Positions 27,070 to 36,426 are shown, counted from the first letter of the stretch. The stretch is DNA of 64,000 nt from Luteibacter sp. UNC138MFCol5.1 (GCF_900110505.1 NZ_FODZ01000004.1:1-64000), one strand, 5' to 3'. Notes: generated from the letters alone by a model not told the origin. Made by a program: numbers and translations.

Positions 27070-29351
27070 CCACCGATAGGGACGAACCCGTCAGCAGGAG
27101 CCGTCGCGCTTTCCTGGCCGGTGGTGGTCTGATGGTCAGCTTCGCGCTGTTCGGCTCCCTGCGTGTGAGCGCGGGGCAGGAGAACACGCTGGGGGCCACC
27201 ATCCTGAATCCGAAGCTGCCGGGCGACCTCAAGATCGAGCCGATGCTGGATGCGTGGATACGGATCGATGCTTCGGGCGTCACGGTATGCAGCGGGAAGG
27301 TCGAACTGGGCACAGGGGTGAGAACCGCCCTGTGGCAGGTGGCGGCGGACCAGCTGGCCTTGCCGCTGGAGCGTTTCCGCTTCGTCACGGCCGATACCGC
27401 GCTGACGCCCGACGAAGGCTACACCGCGGGGTCGCACACGATGGCCGACGGCGGTACCGCCATCTTCCACGCGGCGGCGCAGGTGCGGGCGATGCTCGTC
27501 GACGCGGCCGCGCGCAAGCTCGCCGTGCCGCCGGAACGGCTCGTGCTCGAGAATGGCGTCATCAAGGCCCCGGACGGGAGGCAACTCACCTACGAGGACG
27601 CCGCGGCCGGTCTCGACCTGCATCGCATGGCCACGGAGACGTCGCCTCCGTCCGATCCTTCGGCCTATCGCTACATCGGCAAGAGCGTTCCGCGCGTCGA
27701 CATCCTCGCCAAGGTCACGGGCGGCGCGGCGTACGTGCAGGACATGCGACCCGACGGCATGCTCCATGCGCGCGTCGTGCGGCCGCCGAACCACGGAGCG
27801 ACGCTTGTCTCGGCGGACGTCGATGCCGTGTCGCGAATGCCGGGCGTGGTGCGCGTCGTCCATGACGGCGACTACCTCGCCGTCGTCGCGCGTGGCGAAT
27901 GGCAGGCGGTGCTCGCGATGCGCGCGCTGCAGGCGTCGGCGCGCTGGCGCCAGACGGAGACGTTTCCGGATAACGCCACCATCCATGACGTGCTGAAGAC
28001 GCTTCCCCGGCTCGACTATGTCACGACGCGCCAGGGCGTTGACGGCGAGGTGCATCAGGCGGCGCCCGTGGCGAACGCCGCGCCGGCGGCGGCGTCGACC
28101 GGTGCGCGCGTCGAGCGTGTCGAAGCCACGAAGCAGTACGTGCTCCACGGGTCCATCGGTCCATCGTGCGCGCTGGCGGTCTGGCGGGACGGCATTCTCA
28201 CCGTGTGGACGCACAGCCAGGGCGTGTTCCCGTTGCGGGCGGGCATCGCGGGCCTGCTCGGCCTGCCGAAGGAGCAGGTCCGCTGCGTGCACGTCGAGGG
28301 ATCCGGCTGCTACGGTCACAACGGCGCCGACGACGTGGCCGCCGACGCGGCGTTGCTGGCGCATCGCATGCCGGGCGCGCCGATCCGGGTGCAGTGGATG
28401 CGCGACCAGGAGGCCGGCTGGGAACCGCTCGGGCCGGCCATGGAGACGAGCCTCGAGGTCGCGACAGACGCGGACGGCGCGCTCACGGCGTGGCGTCACG
28501 CGCTCTGGAGCACGCCGCACAACGAACGCATCACCAACCCCGGCCGCTTGCTTCCCGCCTGGCTCGTCAGCCAGTCGATCGCGCCGTCGCCTCCGTCGCC
28601 CATTCCGCAACCGGAGGGCGACGCGGACCGGAACGCCGTCCCGCTCTACCGCGTGCCGGATGTGCGGGTCGACATGCACTTCGTCACGCAGATGCCGTTC
28701 CGCACGTCGGCCATGCGTTCGCTGGGCGCGCATATCAACGTGGTCACCATCGAAGCGATGATGGACCGGCTCGCCGCCGCGCACGGGAAGGACCCCGTGG
28801 CCTACCGGCTCGCGCAGCTCGACGACCCGCGTGCGAAGGCGGTCATCCAGCGGGCGGCCGAGGCGTTCGGGTGGACGGCCAATCCGGCGCTGCCGCCGAA
28901 CCGCGGCGTGGGTTTCGCCTTCGCCCGCTACAAGAACCTGATGGGCTATTGCGCGATCGCGCTGGAAGTCGAGGTCGATCCCGACCGGCGGGCCGTCCGC
29001 GTCGATCGCGTGGTGACGGCGGTCGACTGCGGCCAGATCGTCAATCCCGACGGCCTGACGAACCAGATCGAAGGCGGCATCGTGCAATCGTCGAGCTGGA
29101 CGCTGTACGAACAGGTGCGCATCGGCGCCGTCGGCGTGGAGAGCGTCGACTGGCAGAGTTATCCCATCCTGCGTTTTCCGCAGGTGCCGGCGCGCATCGA
29201 CGTGCACATGATCGACCAGCCAGGCATGCCGTTTCTCGGCGCGGCCGAGATCGCGCAGGGACCCACCGCGGCGGCCCTCGTGTCGGCCGTCGCACAGGCC
29301 ACCGGCCGTCGTCTGCTCCGGTTGCCGCTCGTTCCCCACCTATGGCCATGA
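27066..29351 (+). CDS. Molybdopterin-binding large subunit, isoquinoline 1-oxidoreductase/aldehyde dehydrogenase type
   Basis: 761 residues. A Tat-type signal (SRSRRAFLAGGGLMVSFALF) predicts folded export to the periplasm. Mo-cofactor segments include SGKVELGTGVRTALWQVAAD, GYTAGSHTMADGG, GHNGADDVAADAALLA and the C-terminal GAAEIAQGPTAAAL with the catalytic-type Glu. The architecture fits IorB/membrane-bound aldehyde dehydrogenase subunits that use a cytochrome c partner. The substrate (aldehyde or N-heterocycle) cannot be decided. There is no cofactor-maturation (XdhC-like) gene nearby. Confidence 0.93.
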   Translation: MTTDRDEPVSRSRRAFLAGGGLMVSFALFGSLRVSAGQENTLGATILNPKLPGDLKIEPMLDAWIRIDASGVTVCSGKVELGTGVRTALWQVAADQLALPLERFRFVTADTALTPDEGYTAGSHTMADGGTAIFHAAAQVRAMLVDAAARKLAVPPERLVLENGVIKAPDGRQLTYEDAAAGLDLHRMATETSPPSDPSAYRYIGKSVPRVDILAKVTGGAAYVQDMRPDGMLHARVVRPPNHGATLVSADVDAVSRMPGVVRVVHDGDYLAVVARGEWQAVLAMRALQASARWRQTETFPDNATIHDVLKTLPRLDYVTTRQGVDGEVHQAAPVANAAPAAASTGARVERVEATKQYVLHGSIGPSCALAVWRDGILTVWTHSQGVFPLRAGIAGLLGLPKEQVRCVHVEGSGCYGHNGADDVAADAALLAHRMPGAPIRVQWMRDQEAGWEPLGPAMETSLEVATDADGALTAWRHALWSTPHNERITNPGRLLPAWLVSQSIAPSPPSPIPQPEGDADRNAVPLYRVPDVRVDMHFVTQMPFRTSAMRSLGAHINVVTIEAMMDRLAAAHGKDPVAYRLAQLDDPRAKAVIQRAAEAFGWTANPALPPNRGVGFAFARYKNLMGYCAIALEVEVDPDRRAVRVDRVVTAVDCGQIVNPDGLTNQIEGGIVQSSSWTLYEQVRIGAVGVESVDWQSYPILRFPQVPARIDVHMIDQPGMPFLGAAEIAQGPTAAALVSAVAQATGRRLLRLPLVPHLWP

Positions 29352-29422
29352 TGTCGCGGTGTCACGCGTGGCCCGTCCAGCGCGTAGCATGCGTCCCCTG
29401 ATTCGTTCCCTGGAAGTGCACC

Positions 29423-30631
29423 ATGTCGTCATCCACCCAATCCGTCGGCGGCCCCGGTCGGGGCACGCTGTTCGCCATGGCGCTCGCCGCGGGTCTCGCG
29501 GTCGCGTCGATCTATTACAACCAGCCCATGCTCGGTGTGATGTCGGGCGCGTTCCACGACGCCCGCGTGGGCGGCTGGATCCCCACGCTCACCCAGCTCG
29601 GGTACGCCGCGGGTCTCCTGTTCCTGCTGCCACTGGGCGACATGCTCGAGCGGCGCAGGCTGATCGTCGTGCAGTTCGGCGTGCTCGCGCTCGCCCTGGT
29701 GATCATGGCGCTGGCGCCGGGACTCGCCGTGCTGGCCATCGCGTCGGTGCTGGTCGGCGCGGCCGCCACCGTCGCGCAGCAGATCGTGCCGTTCGCGGCC
29801 ATCCTGTCCGCGCCCGAGAAACGGGGCGCCGCCATCGGCACGGTGATGAGCGGCCTGCTCACGGGCATCCTGCTCAGCCGCACGCTCGCCGGTCTCGTCT
29901 CGAGCCTCGCGGGCTGGCGCGCGATGTTCTGGCTGGCGGTGCCGCTGGCCGTCCTCGGTGCGGTGCTCATGGCGCGGACGCTTCCGGCACACCATCCGGT
30001 GAGGAAGGTTCGCTATCGCGAGCTGTTCGGTTCGCTGGTTCACCTCTGGCGTCACGAGCCCGTGCTGCGGCGCGCGGCGTTTACCCAGGCGCTGCTCTTC
30101 GCGTCGTTCTCGGCGTTCTGGACGACGCTCGCGCTTCGCCTCGCCCAGCCACCTCTCCATCTCGGTGCTGCGTCGGCGGGCTTGTTCGGCATCGTCGGCG
30201 CGGTCGGCGTGGCCATGGCGCCCGTGGCAGGGCGCATGGCGGACCGTCGCGGGCCGGCACCGGTGATCGCGCTGGGCGCGGCGTCCACGATCGTCGCCTG
30301 GCTCGTGTTCGGGTTCTGGCAGGGCATCGCCGGCCTCGTCGTCGGTGTGATCGTGCTCGACTTCGGCGTGCAGATTTCCCTCGTCTCCAACCAGCATCTC
30401 ATCTACGGCCTGCACCCCGAGTACAAGAGCCGTCTCAACACGCTCTTCATGACCACGATGTTCGTGGGCGGCGCGCTCGGTTCGCTCGCGGCGTCCACGG
30501 CATGGGGTCATGGCGGCTGGGCCGCGGTGTGCGTTCTCGGCGGTGTGCTTCCCGTGGGCGCGCTGCTGCTCAACGTCGCACGGCGTCCCTCACCTCACTC
30601 GCTCAACCGAATCGACGGAAACTCACCATGA
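29423..30631 (+). CDS. MFS transporter (12-helix, drug/sugar efflux type)
   Basis: 402 residues with MFS features: ASIYYNQPML in helix 1, GDMLERRRLI between helices 2 and 3, and GRMADRRGPAPV between helices 8 and 9. It resembles proton-driven exporters of the YygY/NepI kind. Its stop overlaps the start of the MPH-like hydrolase (ATGA), so pump and exported hydrolase are coupled. A TAGCAT box at 29385-29390 is a candidate -10 for this pair. Confidence 0.88.
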   Translation: MSSSTQSVGGPGRGTLFAMALAAGLAVASIYYNQPMLGVMSGAFHDARVGGWIPTLTQLGYAAGLLFLLPLGDMLERRRLIVVQFGVLALALVIMALAPGLAVLAIASVLVGAAATVAQQIVPFAAILSAPEKRGAAIGTVMSGLLTGILLSRTLAGLVSSLAGWRAMFWLAVPLAVLGAVLMARTLPAHHPVRKVRYRELFGSLVHLWRHEPVLRRAAFTQALLFASFSAFWTTLALRLAQPPLHLGAASAGLFGIVGAVGVAMAPVAGRMADRRGPAPVIALGAASTIVAWLVFGFWQGIAGLVVGVIVLDFGVQISLVSNQHLIYGLHPEYKSRLNTLFMTTMFVGGALGSLAASTAWGHGGWAAVCVLGGVLPVGALLLNVARRPSPHSLNRIDGNSP

Positions 30632-31578
30632 CTCCCAGCTCGCTGATCCGATCCTGTTCCCTGCGTGCCGCGACCACCTTCTGCTTAGCAATGGCAACCG
30701 CGTCCGTGGCGCACGCGGGCGATGCCGCCTCCGCCGGCTTCCTGAAAATGCCGTTCGGAGAGATCACCGTCGTCGCGCTTTCCGACGGGAGCTTCACGCT
30801 CCCGGCGTCGAAGCTCATGATCGACGCCCACAAGGGCGAGGTCCGGGACGCCCTCGCGAAGGAGCACCTCGGCGACGACGTGCCGACCTCCGTCAACGCG
30901 TTCCTCATCGACACCGGCGACAAACGCATCCTCATCGATACGGGATCCGGCGTGCTGCTCGGGCCCACGCTCGGCCAGGTGAACCAGCATCTTCAGGCGG
31001 CGGGTTATCGCCCCGATCAGATCGACGAGATACTCATCACGCACCTGCATGCGGATCACGTCGGCGGACTCGTCGACCGTGGGCGGATGGTGTATCCGAA
31101 CGCTACCGTGCGCGTGGACGCCCGTGAAAAGGCGTTCTGGGAGAACCGCGGCAACCTCGACAAGGTCGATGGCTCCGTGAAGAACACGTTCGAGGCGGTA
31201 CCGATGGCGCTTGGGCCCTACGAAGCGGCGGGTCACGTCAGGACGTTCACCGCGGGCGAGCATGTCGGTCCGGGTATCACCGCGGTGAGCGAGCCCGGAC
31301 ATACCGAAGGCCACAGTGGCTTCCGTGTCGAGAACGGCGGCGAGGTGCTGCTCGTCTGGGGCGACGTCATCCATCTCGCGGTCGCGCAGTTTCCCGATCC
31401 GAAGGTCACGATCCACTTCGACAGCAAGCCCGCGGACGCGGTGAAAACGCGCGAGAAGGCGCTTTCGGCAGCTAGCGCCTCGCGGTACCGGGTCGCCGGA
31501 GCGCATATCGCGTTCCCCGGGATCGGCACGGTGGGCAAGGCGGCAAGCGGCTACACGTGGACGCCCATCGCACCGTAA
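30628..31578 (+). CDS. Exported MBL-fold hydrolase, methyl-parathion-hydrolase-like (copy 1)
   Basis: 316 residues: a signal peptide (to about AHA30) and then a metallo-beta-lactamase fold with THLHADHVGG (His139, His141, Asp143, His144), PGHTEGH (His225), WGDVIH (Asp246) and AHIAFPG (His293), a full binuclear zinc site. The C-terminal FPGIGTVGKAASGYTWTPI matches the methyl parathion hydrolase subgroup, whose ancestors are lactonases/arylesterases. The likely substrate is a lactone or aryl ester in the periplasm. It is coupled to the MFS gene and followed by a strong hairpin. Confidence 0.88.
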   Translation: MTPSSLIRSCSLRAATTFCLAMATASVAHAGDAASAGFLKMPFGEITVVALSDGSFTLPASKLMIDAHKGEVRDALAKEHLGDDVPTSVNAFLIDTGDKRILIDTGSGVLLGPTLGQVNQHLQAAGYRPDQIDEILITHLHADHVGGLVDRGRMVYPNATVRVDAREKAFWENRGNLDKVDGSVKNTFEAVPMALGPYEAAGHVRTFTAGEHVGPGITAVSEPGHTEGHSGFRVENGGEVLLVWGDVIHLAVAQFPDPKVTIHFDSKPADAVKTREKALSAASASRYRVAGAHIAFPGIGTVGKAASGYTWTPIAP

Positions 31579-31588
31579 GAGCAGCAGG

Positions 31589-31615
31589 AACAAGGGCGCC
31601 GTGGGCGCCCTTGTT
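31589..31615. terminator. Bidirectional hairpin terminator
   Basis: AACAAGGGCGCC (31589-31600), loop GTG, GGCGCCCTTGTT (31604-31615): a perfect 12-bp stem followed by CTTCC. It sits exactly between the convergent MPH-like hydrolase and alpha/beta hydrolase genes and can serve both. Confidence 0.88.
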
Positions 31616-31630
31616 CTTCCGTGCTTTCGC

Positions 31631-32338
31631 TCAGCCTCGCGTGGCCGCCTCGGCGGCGGCCACGATGGCATCGACGACCGCGTCGGCGTGGGACAGGAGC
31701 GACATGTGGCTCGACGGGACTTCCGTGATGGTCGAATTCATCAGCTTCGCCGCGTCGCGCTGGAGGTCCGGCGACACCGCGCGGTCGCTCGTCGAGAGGA
31801 TGAACCACGACGGGCGGGTGCGCCATGCGGTTTTCGTCAACGCATCGGCGAACGTGCTCTTGGCGAGAGGCCCTTGCGTGGCGGCGAGAAGCCGCGCCGT
31901 GTCCGCCGGAAGGTCCTGTGCGACGTCGTCGACGAACGCCTGTTCGGAGAGATAGACGAAGCCGTTGCCGTCATCGCGGATCCCGCCGAGTGCCGGCGGC
32001 GACGGATACTTGCCGACCAGCTCTCCGGTCGTGTTACCGACATCGCCGGAAAAGGCCGAGACGTACACGAGCGATTTCACCTTCGCATCCTCACCGGCCT
32101 CGGTGACGACGAATCCCGCCCAGCTGTGACCGACGAGGACGACCGGCCCGTCGACGAAATCGATCACCCGCTTCGTCGCGGCGACGTCGTCCGCGAGTGA
32201 GGTGAGGGGATTCTGCACGGCGACGGCCTTCAGGCCCTTCGCGAGCAGCCGGGGAATCACGGCGCTCCAGCTGGAGCCGTCGGCCCAGGCGCCGTGGATG
32301 AGGACGATAGTGGGTGCGGGTTGTGACGTGGCGTTCAT
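31631..32338 (-). CDS. Alpha/beta hydrolase
   Basis: 235 residues. IVLIHGAWADGSSW is the oxyanion-hole strand, GHSWAG the nucleophile elbow (Ser), with an acid near TSDRAVSP and His in SSHMSLLSH. It belongs to the large alpha/beta-hydrolase group of esterases with the HGAW motif (MES/salicylate-esterase-like in bacteria). ATG 32338 is chosen over an upstream in-frame ATG because AAGGA lies 8 bp before it. The substrate is unknown. Confidence 0.88.
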   Translation of the reverse strand: MNATSQPAPTIVLIHGAWADGSSWSAVIPRLLAKGLKAVAVQNPLTSLADDVAATKRVIDFVDGPVVLVGHSWAGFVVTEAGEDAKVKSLVYVSAFSGDVGNTTGELVGKYPSPPALGGIRDDGNGFVYLSEQAFVDDVAQDLPADTARLLAATQGPLAKSTFADALTKTAWRTRPSWFILSTSDRAVSPDLQRDAAKLMNSTITEVPSSHMSLLSHADAVVDAIVAAAEAATRG

Positions 32339-32547
32339 GATGGTTCCTTCGATGGAGCAGGCGACGGTGGGTCGGGAAGCGATCGCCACACGCTAGGCCA
32401 ACCAGGGGCATCGGGCTTGCAGGAAGACGAGGCGGACGATCGTGCTACGCGCGTGCTCACGCCGGGCCAACGGGCGTTCCATTCGTGCTATTGCGGCTTC
32501 TCTCGTGTCGTTACGCTGAAACTCGTCCTGGTTTCCGTCGAAGCGCA

Positions 32548-33411
32548 ATGAAACACCATACCGTCAAGGCCAACGGCATCCGCCAGCATTTCATCGAAGC
32601 GGGGGAGGGCGCGCCGGTCGTCCTCCTCCACGGCTTCCCCGAGACGAACTACGCCTGGCGTCACCAAATCCCGGTGCTGGCGAAGACGTACCGCGTCATC
32701 GCGCCGGACCTGCGCGGCTACGGCAAGACCGACAAGCCGGCGTCCGGCTACGACAAACGCACGATGGCGAACGACCTGATCGCGTTGCTCGACCATCTGG
32801 GCATCGATCGCATCGCGCTGGTGGGACACGACCGGGGCGCGCGTGTGGCGACGCGTTTCGCCAAGGATCATCCCGATCGTCTGGATCGTCTCGTGGTGAT
32901 GGACAACGTGCCGACGCGGATCGTCGCGACATCGATGAACGCGAAGGTCGCGAAGGCCTACTGGTTCTTCACCTTCCACCAGGTGCCCGACCTGCCCGAG
33001 GCGCTCATCGCGGGGCGCGAGGACGTCTGGCTACGCCACTTCTTCAGCGACTGGTGCTACGACCCGCACACCATCGCGGGCGCGGACTTCGACGCCTACG
33101 TCGCGGCGTATCGCGAACCGGGCGCGGTGCGCGGCGCCATGGCCGACTATCGGGCGGCGCCCGAGGACGTGCTGCAGGACCAGGAAGACGCCGACCGCCT
33201 CATCGCGTGCCCGACGATGTCGATCTGGGGGGCCGACTTCGAAGCCGTCGGCGGCACGTTCGACATGGCGGCCGTCTGGCGCGGCATGGCGACGCACCTT
33301 CGCGCGGAGCCGATCGCCCAGTGCGGTCATCTGCCACAGGAGGAACAGCCGGAGATCGTCAATCGCCTGTTGCTCGATTTTCTCGGCGGATGGAAAGGGG
33401 GTGCGGCATGA
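32548..33411 (+). CDS. Alpha/beta hydrolase of the haloacetate dehalogenase/epoxide hydrolase group
   Basis: 287 residues. HGFPET (29-33) precedes VGHDRGAR with Asp95 as nucleophile and Arg96/Arg99 placed like the two carboxylate-binding arginines of fluoroacetate dehalogenase. MDNVPT and a late CGHLPQEEQPE His complete the triad. However, the His-Trp fluoride-pocket pair of that enzyme is not seen at the expected place (YWFFTF), so defluorination is doubtful. It is coupled to the next gene by ATGA overlap. Confidence 0.85.
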   Translation: MKHHTVKANGIRQHFIEAGEGAPVVLLHGFPETNYAWRHQIPVLAKTYRVIAPDLRGYGKTDKPASGYDKRTMANDLIALLDHLGIDRIALVGHDRGARVATRFAKDHPDRLDRLVVMDNVPTRIVATSMNAKVAKAYWFFTFHQVPDLPEALIAGREDVWLRHFFSDWCYDPHTIAGADFDAYVAAYREPGAVRGAMADYRAAPEDVLQDQEDADRLIACPTMSIWGADFEAVGGTFDMAAVWRGMATHLRAEPIAQCGHLPQEEQPEIVNRLLLDFLGGWKGGAA

Positions 33412-34349
33412 AACGCGTCGCGCTCCTGGTCGCGCTCCTGCTCACGACGGCGGTCGCCGCCGCCGGCGACGTGCGCATCGGCCCGCAGGGGCCGGGTTTC
33501 TATCGTATGCGCGTCGGCGCGGACGAGGTCACCGCGCTGCTCGACGGCACGCATCCGTTCCCCGCCGACGAGCTCCTGACGCATGTGGATCGGGCGAAGG
33601 TCGACGGTCTGCTGAAGGCCGAGTACCTTGCCTCGCCTGTGCAGGGTTCGATCAATGCCTTCCTCGTGAAGACCGCGGATCGCCTGGTGCTCATCGACAC
33701 CGGCGCCGGCCCCCTGTACGCGGGCGACGGCGGGTTCCTGCCCACGGCGCTGCTCGCCTCGGGCTATCGTCCGGAAGACGTCACCGACATCCTGCTGACG
33801 CATCTGCATCGCGACCATGTCGGCGGACTGATCCGCAACGGCACGATGCTGTTCCCCAACGCCACGGTCCACGTCAGCAAGGCCGATGCCGATTTCTGGC
33901 TCGACACGGCCAACGAGCGCAAGGTCAAGGACATCCTCCTGCCGATGTTTCCCGGCGCCATGGACTCCCTCGGGCCTTACCTGAAGGCCGGGCGCGTCGC
34001 GACGTTCCAGGGAGAAACCGACGTGCTGCCGGGATTCCATGCCATTCCGGCGCCCGGACATACGCCGGGGCATACCTGGTACCTCGTCACGAGCGGGTCG
34101 GAACACCTGCTCGCGTGGGGCGATACGGTGCACGTCGCCGCCGTGCAGCTCGCGGAGCCCGGCGCCTCGATCCGCTACGACGTGGACGAGGAAGCGGCGG
34201 CCACGTCGCGCAAGCGCGCGCTGGACGAGGCGGTGGCGAAGGGTTACTGGGTGGCCGCGGCGCACGTCTCGTTCCCCGGCCTCGGGCACATCCGGCGCAC
34301 GGCATCCGGTTACGCGTGGGTGCCGGTCAACTACACGCGGACGCCGTGA
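33408..34349 (+). CDS. Exported MBL-fold hydrolase, methyl-parathion-hydrolase-like (copy 2)
   Basis: 313 residues with a short signal peptide (VALLLTTAVAAAG) and the zinc motif THLHRDHVGG (His132, His134, Asp136, His137), then PGHTPGH, WGDTVH and AHVSFPGLGHIRRTASGYAW with end VPVNY. This closely follows the methyl parathion hydrolase pattern and is clearly a paralogue of the gene at 30628. It is coupled to an alpha/beta hydrolase. Its stop is 1 bp from the convergent NarL regulator. A lactone or ester substrate is inferred. Confidence 0.88.
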   Translation: MKRVALLVALLLTTAVAAAGDVRIGPQGPGFYRMRVGADEVTALLDGTHPFPADELLTHVDRAKVDGLLKAEYLASPVQGSINAFLVKTADRLVLIDTGAGPLYAGDGGFLPTALLASGYRPEDVTDILLTHLHRDHVGGLIRNGTMLFPNATVHVSKADADFWLDTANERKVKDILLPMFPGAMDSLGPYLKAGRVATFQGETDVLPGFHAIPAPGHTPGHTWYLVTSGSEHLLAWGDTVHVAAVQLAEPGASIRYDVDEEAAATSRKRALDEAVAKGYWVAAAHVSFPGLGHIRRTASGYAWVPVNYTRTP

Positions 34350-34350
34350 A

Positions 34351-34974
34351 TCAGGCGAGATAGCCTCGTTCCAGCGCGATGGAGAGCGCGTGGGCACGGT
34401 TGGTCGCGCGAAGCTTCGCCATGGCGTGGGAGAGGTGTTCTTTCACCGTGTCCGCCGCTATCCCGAGGTGCCGCGCGATCTGTTTGTTCTCCATCCCGGC
34501 GGCGACGCCGCGCAGCACGGACAGTTCGCGTTCGGTGAGGTCTTCGTCGCCGCGGTACTCGGAAAGACGCCTGGCGACTTCCGCGGAGACGCGATGCTGC
34601 CCGGCATGCACGTCGCGGACGACACCGATCAGATCGTTGGCGAGCGCCGTCTTCAGCAGGTAGGCCTGGGCTCCCGCCGCAAGCGTCCGCCGCGCCGCGG
34701 CATCGCCGCCATACGTGGTCAGGACGATCACGCGGGCCAGCGGCTCGATCCTGCGCATGGCGCCGACGACCTCGTCGCCGTCCATGTCGGGCAGCTTGAG
34801 GTCGACGACGGCGACGTCCGGCCGCATGGCGCGGAACAGCTCGATACCTTCCGCCGCCGTTCCGGCCTGCCCGACGATGAGGATGCCGGGCTCGCCGGCG
34901 AGCATGGCCACGACGCCGGCGCGGAACAGGGGATGGTCGTCGACGACGAGGATGCGGATCGCGGTGGACGTCAT
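34351..34974 (-). CDS. NarL/FixJ-type response regulator (second of three)
   Basis: 207 residues. Receiver with ILVVDDHPLFRAG, Asp in VAVVDLKLPDMDG, VVGAMRRIEP and YLLKT; HTH with LTERELSVLRGVAAGMENKQ and LGIAADTVKEHLSHA. No adjacent kinase. The linker and HTH are nearly those of the 24159 and 36720 regulators, so the three probably arose by duplication. It sits between the hydrolase genes and the OprD-like porin gene, which reads the same way upstream. Confidence 0.92.
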   Translation of the reverse strand: MTSTAIRILVVDDHPLFRAGVVAMLAGEPGILIVGQAGTAAEGIELFRAMRPDVAVVDLKLPDMDGDEVVGAMRRIEPLARVIVLTTYGGDAAARRTLAAGAQAYLLKTALANDLIGVVRDVHAGQHRVSAEVARRLSEYRGDEDLTERELSVLRGVAAGMENKQIARHLGIAADTVKEHLSHAMAKLRATNRAHALSIALERGYLA

Positions 34975-35070
34975 GACCGTGCCAGGGAACCAACTGGCCA
35001 CGAGGATATCCGGGGGCGGGCCGTCTGGCTTGACGGCTTGCATGGCCGGATTCACCGATGCGCCCGGCCC

Positions 35071-36426
35071 TCAGAACGCATACGAGATCATCACGCGGTT
35101 GTACGAGAAGGGGCGGTTGCGGGGGTTGAGGTTGTTCGTTCCGCCCGTCGAGCGTTCCCAGCGGTTGCGTAGCTGCAGCCCCTTCAGGGCGCCGGTGAAA
35201 CGGTAGATCACGTCGAGGTACACGTCGTGGCTGTCGCCACGGTAGAGCGTGCGGTACCGGGTGTACGCCGCCACCACCTGCAGCCGTTCACCGAAGACCT
35301 GCTGGGCGACCTTCGCCTTCCATGCGTACCCCGGGCCTTGTTCGACTAGTCCCCTGAGCATCGAGGTCGTGTAGAGCGGGTCGGTGGCGTACGTCGCCGT
35401 GAAGGGCGACACGAGCGCACCGCCGCCGATCGTTCCTCCGGCCTGACGGAGGATACGGTTCCAGGCCACATCGACACGCGTATGCCCGACGCGCACACCG
35501 GCATCGACGCCGAGCACTTCGCTTCGCACCCGTCGCCCGGGCACGCCCAGAAGCTTCGTTCCGGTGTCCACGAGGGTGTTGTCGCCCGTCGTCCATTCCT
35601 CGACGAGCTGCGCGGAGACGAAGGGCGTGGCACGGCCCACGGCCGGCAACGTCAACGTGCCGTCGGTGTAGGCCATGCGGGCGAAGCGCAGGAAATCGTA
35701 GAGCCAGGTCTGTCCGCTGAACCGGCCGTGCCGGTAGGTCGCGCCGACCAGCCAGGTGCCGTCGTACGCCCGCGCATCGGCAGGCAACGACGCGTTTCCG
35801 CCGTAGATCGGATCGCCATCGAAGCGGGTGGGGTAGTAGAGGTTGTCCGCGAAGAAGCGCTCCGACGTGCGGCTCTTCCAGCGGAACGTGCGCGCGAACT
35901 GGAACGAGAGGCCGGGGCTGGCGTCGAAGCGCGCGCTCAGGGCGCGGTAGGCCGCGGGAATCAGGCGTGAATCGCTCACGCCCTGCCAGGGGGTGTCGAG
36001 GTACTGATCTCCTCCGCGTAACGTCCAGCCTGCCGCGCGGTACTGCACGTAGGCCTGGCTGACCGTACCGATCGCGTTCTTCCTTCCCATGAGTGTCACG
36101 TCGACGCGATTGGCCGGCGTGTTACGTGTCCCGAGGGCGTTGGCATAAGCCAACGACATCGCACCGGAGAAGCCATCGGCCTCCCCGGTGCGCAGGTTGA
36201 CGAGCAACGCGGTGGCGAAGGCGGCGGCGTCGGGCATGGCAGGCGCCGCGTATATGCGGTGGTAGTCGTAGAGGCGTAGCGACCCGTCGGCATGGCCGCC
36301 GGCAAGAAAATCATCCGCGACGCATACGCCTGGCAGCAGGGAAAGCGCGATCCGCACCCATCGGGCGGCACGTCGCGTGCACGTGTGAACGCGGGAGCGG
36401 GAAGCGAGTGACTTTACGACGGACAT
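35071..36426 (-). CDS. OprD-like outer-membrane porin
   Basis: 451 residues with an N-terminal signal (WVRIALSLLPGVCVA), alternating beta-strand sequence throughout and a C-terminal strand ending in Phe (YNRVMISYAF), as needed for BAM recognition. Features such as SLRLYDYHRIY and GGDQYLDTPW resemble OprD-family substrate-specific channels. It should pass small organic acids or similar solutes. It is divergent from the third NarL regulator, and the operator at 36576 lies in the shared 293-bp gap. Confidence 0.75.
   Translation of the reverse strand: MSVVKSLASRSRVHTCTRRAARWVRIALSLLPGVCVADDFLAGGHADGSLRLYDYHRIYAAPAMPDAAAFATALLVNLRTGEADGFSGAMSLAYANALGTRNTPANRVDVTLMGRKNAIGTVSQAYVQYRAAGWTLRGGDQYLDTPWQGVSDSRLIPAAYRALSARFDASPGLSFQFARTFRWKSRTSERFFADNLYYPTRFDGDPIYGGNASLPADARAYDGTWLVGATYRHGRFSGQTWLYDFLRFARMAYTDGTLTLPAVGRATPFVSAQLVEEWTTGDNTLVDTGTKLLGVPGRRVRSEVLGVDAGVRVGHTRVDVAWNRILRQAGGTIGGGALVSPFTATYATDPLYTTSMLRGLVEQGPGYAWKAKVAQQVFGERLQVVAAYTRYRTLYRGDSHDVYLDVIYRFTGALKGLQLRNRWERSTGGTNNLNPRNRPFSYNRVMISYAF

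Noticed and set aside
26871-29339. 822-codon minus-strand frame over the molybdenum large subunit
   Set aside because: Antisense shadow with His/Arg-rich sequence; the plus-strand gene has clear motifs.
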